Source of the DNA: RGIG3009 sp045596745
GTDB lineage: Bacteria; Bacillota; Clostridia; Oscillospirales; Acutalibacteraceae
Reading direction: 5' to 3'
Length of the DNA stretch: 17,995 bases
Assembly: GCA_045596745.1 (NCBI GenBank)
Contig: JAZODA010000093.1
Location: 1-17,995 of the forward strand
A model generated the notes under the pieces. The model saw only the letters and a program-made list of their open reading frames with translations. It made no database searches and was not told the DNA's origin. The stretch's first letter is position 1. Each line of letters begins with the position of its first letter. Position numbers and translations under genes: made by a program. This document shows, piece by piece, positions 11,879 to 17,995 of this stretch.

Positions 11879-13252
11879 ATGCAGTTTCGTGAGTTTTTTC
11901 AGTCGCTTGTCGGAAAGCGTGTAGCCGTATGCGGCATTGGTCATAACAATCTGTCGGTGATTTATCAGCTGCTTTCCCATGGCGCGCAGGTTCAAGCCTG
12001 CGACAAGCGCACGCGTGAGCAGCTGGGTGTTACCGCCGAAGAACTGGAAGCCGCCGGTGCAACGCTTTGTCTGGGCGAGGCGTATCTGGATTCGCTGGAT
12101 GATGCGGAGTTGATTCTTCGCACTCCCGGTATGAAGCCGTACCTGCCGCAGTTTGAAGCGGCGCGCGCTGCCGGCAAGACGGTGACCTCGGAAATGGAAT
12201 TGTTTTTCGATTTGTGCCCTGCGCCGATTTATGCCGTGACGGGTTCGGATGGCAAGACCACCACGACGACGGTGATTGCGGGACTCTTGTCCAAAGCAGG
12301 GGAGACGGTGCATCTTGGCGGTAACATCGGTAACCCGATGCTGCCGGCGATTGATAAAGTTGAGGCCGCTGATAAGAGTGTTGTGGAATTGTCCAGCTTC
12401 CAGCTGACAATGATGACGCAAAGTCCGCAGGTGGCGGTTGTGACCAACGTAGCGCCCAACCATCTGGATTGGCACACCGATATGCAGGAATATATCGATG
12501 CCAAGAAGAACTTGGTCGCGCATCAGCAAAACGGCGACCGTGCTGTGCTGAATGCCGATAATGAGCATACCGCGGCGTTTGCGGCGGATTGCCCGGGTGA
12601 AGTCTGGTGGTTCTCGCGTCTGCATCCGGTAGAGCGCGGTGCGTACCTGGGTGAGGACGGAATTCTGTATATTACCGATGGTGTTGAGACGGTGGCGGTG
12701 CTTCCCGCATCCGAGATTCTCATCCGTGGTGTGCATAACATTGAAAACTATCTGGCGGCATTTGCGGCAACGTATGGCGTAGTACCCGTGGAGGTAATGG
12801 CGGAGTATGCGCGTACCTTCGGCGGCGTGGCACATCGGTGCGAATTGGTGCGTGAACGCGGTGGTGTCAAATGGTATAACGATTCCATCGGTAGCAGTCC
12901 GTCCCGTACGATTGCGGGTCTGGAGGCGTTTGACCGTAAGGTTATCCTGATTGCCGGTGGATATGATAAGCATATTCCGTACGATCCGCTGGGCCCTGTT
13001 GCGGCAAAAACCGTAAAGCACGCGGTGTTGCTGGGTGCGACTGCCGGTGCGATTGAAACGGTACTCAAACGAGACAGCGATGTGCCTGTCACGCGTGTTG
13101 CTTCGATGGAAGAAGCGGTCGCAGCGGCGGATGCCTTGTCAGGCGAAGGGGATATCGTGTTCCTGTCACCCGCCAGCGCAAGTTTCGATATGTACAAGAA
13201 TTTCGAAGAGCGTGGAAACCATTTCAAACGTTTGGTACAGGAGTTGTCGTGA
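11879..13252 (+). CDS. murD: UDP-N-acetylmuramoyl-L-alanine--D-glutamate ligase
   Basis: Cytoplasmic ATP-dependent ligase adding D-Glu to UDP-MurNAc-L-Ala in peptidoglycan precursor synthesis; 457 residues, normal length. The N-terminal Rossmann domain starts KRVAVCGIGHNNLS (13-26). The central ATPase domain has P-loop GSDGKTTTT (122-130), ELSSFQL (170-176), NHLDWH (194-199) and the K209/K210 region where the carbamylated lysine of Mur ligases sits. The C-terminal domain shows HRCE (319-322), NDSIGSSPSRT (334-344, the clostridial variant of NDSKATN) and LSPASASFD (429-437). The ATG at 11879 uses GAGGAG at the very end of popT. Lack of mraY, murF or ftsW nearby means this is not the standard dcw cluster. 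Confidence 0.96.
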   Translation: MQFREFFQSLVGKRVAVCGIGHNNLSVIYQLLSHGAQVQACDKRTREQLGVTAEELEAAGATLCLGEAYLDSLDDAELILRTPGMKPYLPQFEAARAAGKTVTSEMELFFDLCPAPIYAVTGSDGKTTTTTVIAGLLSKAGETVHLGGNIGNPMLPAIDKVEAADKSVVELSSFQLTMMTQSPQVAVVTNVAPNHLDWHTDMQEYIDAKKNLVAHQQNGDRAVLNADNEHTAAFAADCPGEVWWFSRLHPVERGAYLGEDGILYITDGVETVAVLPASEILIRGVHNIENYLAAFAATYGVVPVEVMAEYARTFGGVAHRCELVRERGGVKWYNDSIGSSPSRTIAGLEAFDRKVILIAGGYDKHIPYDPLGPVAAKTVKHAVLLGATAGAIETVLKRDSDVPVTRVASMEEAVAAADALSGEGDIVFLSPASASFDMYKNFEERGNHFKRLVQELS

Positions 13253-13254
13253 CT

Positions 13255-14277
13255 ATGAAAGAACTTTTAAAAGAACTGTGTGCAGCTCCTGGCGTTAACG
13301 GCGTGGGGGATGTGGGACATCTGGTCGCCGAGCGGTTGTCCGCTTTTGTGCCGGAGGTTCATACCGACTGCCTCGGTAACGTGTGGGGCGTGCTTCCGTC
13401 TGCCGACGAAAACGCGCCGACGCTGTTGCTCGAAGCGCATCTGGATGAAATCGGGTTTGTGGTTACAGGCGTGTCGGAAGACGGCTTTTTAAGAGTCTCC
13501 AACTGCGGTGGTATTGACCCTCGCACGCTGTCTGCCGCGAAGGTGGTTGTGTTGTGTGATCCGCCGTTAAACGGCGTTTTCTGCTCGATTCCGCCGCATC
13601 TTGCCGCAGGTGACGGCAAGGCGAAGCCGATTGAGGAATGCGGTATCGATGTCGGCCTGTCCGGCGAAGAAGCCAAAGAGCGGATTGCGGTTGGAACGCC
13701 TGTGATGTTCGCACCGCATTTTGACGAATTGCTGCAGGACCGTGTCAGTGCCAAAGCACTGGATGATCGTTCCGGTGTGGCGGCGGTTCTTCGTGCTGTG
13801 GAACTCCTGTCCGACAAGGCGCTTCCTTGCCATGTCGCGGCGCTGTTCAGTATGCAGGAAGAGGTCGGTTTGCGCGGTGCGGCACCGGCAACGTTTGCTA
13901 TTTGTCCTGATGCGGCGGTGATTACGGATGTCAGTTTCGCGTATTCCCCGGGATGCGATAAGGCAAGGTGCGGCAAACTGGGTGAGGGCGCTATGTTGGG
14001 CGTTTCTCCGATTTTGGACGAACAGCTGACCGATGCGCTGTGCCGCTTGGCCAAGGCGCAGGAGATTCCTTTCCAGTATGAAGTGATGGGTGGCACAACG
14101 GGTACGGATGCCGATAAAATCAGCCTTGTGCGCGAGGGTGTTCCCACGGCACTTCTGTCCATTCCTCTGAAGTATATGCATACGCCGGTCGAAGTGGCCG
14201 CGCTTAGTGATATTGAGTCCGTTGCCAAGCTGATGGCGGCTTTGGCTCTCAGTGGGGAGGTGCAGGCAGATGCGTAA
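13255..14277 (+). CDS. M42-family metallo-aminopeptidase (first copy)
   Basis: Cytoplasmic dizinc or dicobalt aminopeptidase/glutamyl-aminopeptidase family, in which members form large tetrahedral assemblies that trim peptides. It has 340 residues. The metal and catalytic residues appear intact: H62 and D64 in EAHLDEIGF, bridging D170 in KALDDRSG, E202/E203 in QEEVGLRGA, D225 in ITDVSF and H309 in YMHTPVE. The inserted PDZ-like subdomain spans about 85-160. AGGAG at 13239-13243 serves either ATG 13255 (spacing 11) or GTG 13249 (spacing 5, overlapping the murD stop as GTGA); the product differs by two residues. A second, diverged M42 gene overlaps its 3' end. Peptide specificity cannot be read from sequence. 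Confidence 0.92.
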   Translation: MKELLKELCAAPGVNGVGDVGHLVAERLSAFVPEVHTDCLGNVWGVLPSADENAPTLLLEAHLDEIGFVVTGVSEDGFLRVSNCGGIDPRTLSAAKVVVLCDPPLNGVFCSIPPHLAAGDGKAKPIEECGIDVGLSGEEAKERIAVGTPVMFAPHFDELLQDRVSAKALDDRSGVAAVLRAVELLSDKALPCHVAALFSMQEEVGLRGAAPATFAICPDAAVITDVSFAYSPGCDKARCGKLGEGAMLGVSPILDEQLTDALCRLAKAQEIPFQYEVMGGTTGTDADKISLVREGVPTALLSIPLKYMHTPVEVAALSDIESVAKLMAALALSGEVQADA

Positions 14278-15304
14278 CACGGTGGAGACACTGGCGAAGT
14301 TGTCGGGTATTTCCGGTCGTGAAAAGGCGGTGCGCACGGTGCTGGAAGAGCGTTTGGCGGCAGCACCTGCCATCAAATCGATGCATACCGATCGGATGGG
14401 CAATCTGATTGTGGAATTGCGCGGCAAGAAGCCTGCGACCAATAAAGTGCTGTTTGCAGCGCATATGGACGAGGTCGGCGGCATCGTCACTTCGATTACC
14501 GATGACGGTTATCTTTGCTTTGCTACTGTTGGTGGGATCGCCGACGATGTGTTGTTTGCTTCCCGTGTGCTGGTGAACGGTCATCCCGGTGTGATTGGCG
14601 GTAAAGCCACTCACCAATGCGTTGGGGATGAGAAGCAAAAGATTCCCACTGTCGGTACGATGAAAATCGATATCGGCGCTGATTCGCGCGAGGAAGCGGA
14701 AGCTGTAGTGTCGGTGGGTGATGCCGTGGTGTTTGCCGATGACGGTGTGTCGCTTGGCGGCGATCGTTTTCTGGCAAAGGCGTTGGACGACCGCGCAGGC
14801 TGTGCGTTGCTGCTCCGTCTGGCGATGACTGAGCCTGAGTATGATGTGACGATTGCGTTTACCGTACAGGAAGAAGTCGGTTTGCGTGGTGCGGGCTGTG
14901 TGGCGTTTGCTGTTAAGCCCGATATTGCGGTGGCAGTGGATGCCACAACCGCTTCGGATATTATTGGCGTATCTGCCGAAAAGCGGGTGTGTCGTGTCGA
15001 CGGTGGCGGTGTGGTGTCGTTTATGGATCGCCGCACAGTGTATGACAAACCGCTGTTTGATGAGATTTTCCGTTTGGCAAAAGCGAACGACATTGCCGCA
15101 CAGCCGAAAGCGTACGTTTCCGGCGGCAACGATGCCGGCGCGCTGCAAACGACGGGTGAGGGCGCTCGCGTAGCGGCGATTTCGCTGCCTTGTCGCTATA
15201 TTCACTCGCCATCTTGTATGCTTTCGGAGCACGATATCAACGAGACGTATCGTTTGCTGGAAGTGATGATGAACACGCTGCCGGCATGGGACGGTGCGGT
15301 ATGA
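14270..15304 (+). CDS. M42-family metallo-aminopeptidase (second copy)
   Basis: Second M42 aminopeptidase, 344 residues, clearly homologous to its neighbour but much diverged. Conserved residues are H65 and D67 in AAHMDEVGG, bridging D173 in AKALDDRAG, E201/E202 in QEEVGLRGA, D224 in VAVDAT and H312 in YIHSPSC. Unlike the first copy it has GGKATHQ (110-116) in the inserted subdomain, and SGGNDAGALQTTGEG (284-298), closer to typical bacterial YpdE/FrvX-like members. The ATG at 14270 lies inside the previous gene (8-base overlap) with GGGGAGG at 14254-14260; the stop overlaps the next start as ATGA. The two copies may form mixed assemblies or divide peptide substrates; that is inference. Confidence 0.93.
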   Translation: MRNTVETLAKLSGISGREKAVRTVLEERLAAAPAIKSMHTDRMGNLIVELRGKKPATNKVLFAAHMDEVGGIVTSITDDGYLCFATVGGIADDVLFASRVLVNGHPGVIGGKATHQCVGDEKQKIPTVGTMKIDIGADSREEAEAVVSVGDAVVFADDGVSLGGDRFLAKALDDRAGCALLLRLAMTEPEYDVTIAFTVQEEVGLRGAGCVAFAVKPDIAVAVDATTASDIIGVSAEKRVCRVDGGGVVSFMDRRTVYDKPLFDEIFRLAKANDIAAQPKAYVSGGNDAGALQTTGEGARVAAISLPCRYIHSPSCMLSEHDINETYRLLEVMMNTLPAWDGAV

Positions 15305-16023
15305 TTCGGCTGGTTGAGGAATTGCCCGAACTGACGGGGGATGCGTTGCCGCTTCTCCGTATTCGCGCGTTGTGGGAATGCTACGGCAACGTGCCGTTTC
15401 TCCGCTTTTACGTGGGAGACGGCGGCGGTGCGGCGGCACTCTTGGATGGACAAGCCATCGTTTACGCAACGGCAGAGGGCAGGGAAGAGCTGGCACTGTT
15501 TGTTGCGATGCAGTCGGACGTTACCTCGCTGCTTGCCGATGCTGAAACAGCGAACGCGGTTGCGCATCACTGGCACAGTACCGTGCAGGAAATCCCCGTG
15601 ATGCGGTGTGATTGTCCGCAACAGCGTCAGGCACTTGAGCGGTTGTCTCCGCGAGAGTTATACCGCTTTTTAGAGCCGATTTTCCCTGCATTACCGCCTT
15701 TTGAAGGATGGTATATGGATGTATGCTATCGTGAGCGCCACGGCTTTTGCCGCAACGTAGCAGCTGTTTTGGACGGGGAAATTGCGTCGACAGCGATGAC
15801 CACGGCGGAATGGCATGGAGGTGCGTTGATTGGCGGCGTGGCAACAGCGCCGCAGCATCGTCGCAAAGGGTTGGCCGGCACGTGTGTCGCTACGTTGACG
15901 GCGATGTTGCAGGATGAGGGGCGAGAGGTGTATATTTGCCCCAAAAATGAAGGAGCCCAGCGCGTGTACACAGCACTCGGTTTTTCCGTGTGTGGCAGTG
16001 TGGCGCTGACAGAAAGGAACTAA
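15301..16023 (+). CDS. GNAT-family acetyltransferase with unrecognised N-terminal half
   Basis: Predicted acetyltransferase of 240 residues. The C-terminal half (about 145-240) is a GNAT fold of FR47 type: a strand GGALIGGVATAPQ, the acetyl-CoA loop QHRRKGLAG at 185-193, then VYICPKNEGAQRVYTALGF at 210-228. The N-terminal half (1-140) matches nothing I recognise; it may be a degenerate second GNAT domain, as in other two-domain GNAT proteins. The ATG at 15301 overlaps the TGA of the second M42 gene (ATGA), so translation is probably coupled and longer upstream readings are rejected. The substrate is unknown; the position after two aminopeptidases makes a peptide or amino-acid amine thinkable but unproven. 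Confidence 0.82.
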   Translation: MIRLVEELPELTGDALPLLRIRALWECYGNVPFLRFYVGDGGGAAALLDGQAIVYATAEGREELALFVAMQSDVTSLLADAETANAVAHHWHSTVQEIPVMRCDCPQQRQALERLSPRELYRFLEPIFPALPPFEGWYMDVCYRERHGFCRNVAAVLDGEIASTAMTTAEWHGGALIGGVATAPQHRRKGLAGTCVATLTAMLQDEGREVYICPKNEGAQRVYTALGFSVCGSVALTERN

Positions 16024-16030
16024 CGCAGTT

Positions 16031-17317
16031 ATGCAAACATCTTTTTTTAACATTGACCCGAAATTACAGGCGCTTTCGGAGCAGGTGCGCGGTGAAATCG
16101 CCCCTGTATTCGAGCGCATCGATGCGGTGGCGGACTACAATCAGCAGAAGGTGCTGTCCGCATTTATCAACCACCGTGTCAGCGAGGCGCATTTTGTACC
16201 GACGACCGGTTACGGATACGGTGACCGCGGTCGCGAAGTGCTGGAAGAGGTGTTTGCCGAGGTGCTGGGTGCTGAGGATGCGTTGGTGCGTCACAGCATT
16301 TTGTGCGGCACGCATGCGATTACGGTGGCTTTGTTTGGTGTGCTGCGCCCGGGTGATGTGTTGCTCGCGGCGACAGGCGCGCCGTACGATACCTTGCTTG
16401 GTGTCATCGGTGCTGATAAGCCGAGCGACGGCTCGCTGGCGGAATACGGCGTCGGCTATCGTGAAGTGCCGCTGAATGAGGCAGGTCTGCCGGATATTCC
16501 TGCCGTTTGCGAGGCTCTTCGTGCCGAGCCTGCGGTCAAGGTGGTACATATCCAGCGTTCGCGCGGGTACAATCTGCGCCCGTCGCTGACGGTGAAGCGT
16601 ATCGGGGAACTGATTACCGCAATCAAACAGGTGCGCTCCGATGTGATTGTGTTTGTGGATAACTGCTACGGCGAATTTGCCGAGCGGGAAGAGCCGACGG
16701 CGGTGGGTGCTGACCTGATGGCAGGTTCGCTCATCAAGAACCCGGGCGGCGGTATTGCCGAAAATGGCGGTTATATTTGCGGCCGCCGTGATTTGGTGGA
16801 AAAATGTGCGTATCGCTTGACCACCCTCGGTCTCGGCAAAGAGGTCGGTGCGTCGCTCGGCCATAATCGCACGATGTTTATGGGCTTGTTCCAGGCGCCG
16901 CACGTTGTGGGCGAAGCAATGAAAACGGCGGTGTTTGCGGCGGCGATGTTCGAGCATTTTGGATATCATTGCACGCCGTCCTCCACCGAAGAGCGTGCGG
17001 ACATTATTCAGGCAATTCAAATGCGTGAAGCGAAACCGCTTATCGCGTTTTGTCAGGGTATCCAGAGCGGTGCGCCGGTGGATGCGTTTGTTACCCCCGA
17101 ACCGTGGGATATGCCCGGTTACGACAATCAGGTGATTATGGCGGCCGGCGCATTCACGATGGGTTCTTCTATCGAACTGTCCGCCGATGCGCCGCTGCGC
17201 GAGCCGTTTGCGGTGTATATGCAGGGCGGACTGAATTTCTCGTCCGGTCGTATCGGCATTTTGCTGGCTGCTCAGAAAATGTTGGATGGTGGCGTGTTAC
17301 CGACTTTTGAAATCTGA
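16031..17317 (+). CDS. Methionine gamma-lyase-like PLP enzyme (YnbB/aluminium-resistance family)
   Basis: Fold-type I pyridoxal-phosphate enzyme of 428 residues, belonging to the family annotated as methionine gamma-lyase family or aluminium resistance protein (B. subtilis YnbB). The family is related to Cys/Met metabolism lyases, but the physiological reaction is not well established. Visible elements are GYGYGDRGRE (60-69), the cofactor-ring Asp D210 in VFVDNCYGEF, the Schiff-base lysine K236 in GSLIKNPGGGI, and the C-terminal FTMGSSIELSADAP and GGLNFSSGRIG. The ATG at 16031 follows the GNAT gene by seven bases, with AAAGGAA overlapping its end. It lies in the same operon, and an amidohydrolase follows after 18 bases. 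Assignment to the family is firm; the substrate is not. Confidence 0.92.
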   Translation: MQTSFFNIDPKLQALSEQVRGEIAPVFERIDAVADYNQQKVLSAFINHRVSEAHFVPTTGYGYGDRGREVLEEVFAEVLGAEDALVRHSILCGTHAITVALFGVLRPGDVLLAATGAPYDTLLGVIGADKPSDGSLAEYGVGYREVPLNEAGLPDIPAVCEALRAEPAVKVVHIQRSRGYNLRPSLTVKRIGELITAIKQVRSDVIVFVDNCYGEFAEREEPTAVGADLMAGSLIKNPGGGIAENGGYICGRRDLVEKCAYRLTTLGLGKEVGASLGHNRTMFMGLFQAPHVVGEAMKTAVFAAAMFEHFGYHCTPSSTEERADIIQAIQMREAKPLIAFCQGIQSGAPVDAFVTPEPWDMPGYDNQVIMAAGAFTMGSSIELSADAPLREPFAVYMQGGLNFSSGRIGILLAAQKMLDGGVLPTFEI

Positions 17318-17335
17318 TAGCAGGAGTGGAGCGGT

Positions 17336-17995
17336 ATGCGGGTTTTTGATATGCACATTCACGCGCGGAATACGACACCGAATCCCGATGAACTGATTCG
17401 TCGTATGAACGCGAACGGCATATATGGCGGATGCGTGTTTTCGAACAAATCCTTGGCTGAAGATCCGATAAACGGTACGTCATTTGAGGAACGGATGGAA
17501 GAGGCGCTGGCGTGGTGCAAAGGCTATGAAGATCGCCTGTTCCCGATTTTGCGCATTCACCCCGATGATGACAACATTCTCGAAAACGTAAAGGTTGCGG
17601 CACAGCGCGGCATTGCCGGCTTTAAGTTTATTTGCACCAACTACTATGTCTACGAAGAGAAAATGATGACCTTGTTGCGTACCATTGCGGCGCTGAACAA
17701 GCCTGTTATTTTCCATTCGGGCATTTTGTGGGGCGAAGAGCCGATGTCGAAGTACAACCGTCCGCTCAACTGGGAAGCGCTGGTTGGCATCAAAGGACTT
17801 CGCTTTTCTATGGGGCATTGCTCCTGGCCGTGGATTGACGAGTGCATTGCCTTGTATGGGTCGTTTTTGTTTATGCATCGCACCTCCGATGGGGCGGAAA
17901 TGTTCTTTGATATTACCCCGGGAACGCCGCATATTTACCGCGAAGAACTGCTGCGTAAACTGTATACCGTCGGGTATGATGTGGGCGACAACGTA
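17336..17995 (+). CDS. Amidohydrolase-superfamily TIM-barrel metal hydrolase, 5' part
   Basis: Partial gene: 220 codons are open to the right edge with no stop. The N-terminus MRVFDMHIHA carries the HxH metal pair H7/H9 on strand 1 of an amidohydrolase-type barrel (amidohydrolase-2 group). Further likely ligands are H127 in PVIFHSG and H161 in SMGHCSW. The last metal Asp would be expected just beyond the window, since the sequence ends in YDVGDNV where relatives continue with FGTD. IRIHP-like ILRIHPDD (71-78) and FKF (96-98) also fit the barrel. The ATG at 17336 is preceded by CAGGAG (about 17321-17326). The probable reaction is hydrolysis or decarboxylation of a small molecule; the substrate is unknown. 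Confidence 0.85.
   Translation, partial: MRVFDMHIHARNTTPNPDELIRRMNANGIYGGCVFSNKSLAEDPINGTSFEERMEEALAWCKGYEDRLFPILRIHPDDDNILENVKVAAQRGIAGFKFICTNYYVYEEKMMTLLRTIAALNKPVIFHSGILWGEEPMSKYNRPLNWEALVGIKGLRFSMGHCSWPWIDECIALYGSFLFMHRTSDGAEMFFDITPGTPHIYREELLRKLYTVGYDVGDNV

Noticed and set aside
11780..13021. 413-codon minus-strand frame opposite murD
   Set aside because: Shadow of a firmly identified murD; no ribosome site or homology visible.
13567..14490. 307-codon minus-strand frame across the two M42 genes
   Set aside because: It spans the junction of two well-supported plus-strand genes and has reverse-strand composition.
1..17995. Search for CRISPR arrays, tRNA or rRNA genes, insertion sequences, prophage genes and defence systems
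   Set aside because: No spaced direct repeats, cloverleaf sequence, transposase, integrase or known defence motif was seen; gene content is housekeeping-like throughout.

Overview
The window is ordinary-looking chromosomal DNA of roughly 55% GC with dense bacterial genes. It most likely comes from an anaerobic, endospore-forming Firmicute of class Clostridia (Oscillospirales/Ruminococcaceae-like). This is inferred from a SpoIIQ-type LytM protein behind a sigma-G-like promoter, a CD1247-type Cys-rich protein downstream of efp, a clostridial-type MurD, and strong AGGAGG ribosome sites with sigma-A promoters. UGA works as a stop codon. I see no rRNA, tRNA, CRISPR array, insertion sequence or prophage, and no gene-free stretch longer than 300 bases.

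Layout. Positions 1-240 (minus) hold the N-terminal part of a PiT phosphate transporter. It diverges from a spoIIQ-like gene (326-1033, plus). A bidirectional terminator separates that gene from a convergent short-chain dehydrogenase (1122-1880, minus). Positions 2024-5163 (plus) carry rlmB tightly followed by a large membrane protein with the 4+2+2 helix plan of a P1B-type ATPase but with its catalytic motifs destroyed. Then come an EF-G paralogue (5359-7431), efp (7551-8108) and an acidic Cys-rich protein (8151-8591). A three-gene minus-strand operon follows (10807-8637): HD-domain protein, TrmA/RlmD-type RNA methyltransferase, GNAT acetyltransferase. Back-to-back promoters at 10835-10912 drive that operon and a long plus-strand operon running off the right edge: DUF368 (PopT-type) lipid-carrier translocase, murD, two tandem M42 aminopeptidases, a GNAT protein, a methionine gamma-lyase-like PLP enzyme and an amidohydrolase (partial).

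How the genes fit together. The left and middle parts are dominated by translation functions: RlmB and the RlmD-type enzyme modify 23S rRNA, the EF-G paralogue is a ribosomal GTPase relative, and EF-P relieves stalling. The right operon starts with two steps of the undecaprenyl-phosphate/peptidoglycan cycle and continues with peptide, amino-acid and acyl-transfer enzymes, with start/stop overlaps or very short gaps throughout. The most unusual items are the catalytically degenerate P-type ATPase-like protein, the EF-G paralogue lacking the catalytic switch-II histidine, the perfect inverted repeat in that gene's leader, and the Cys/Asp-cluster protein behind efp.
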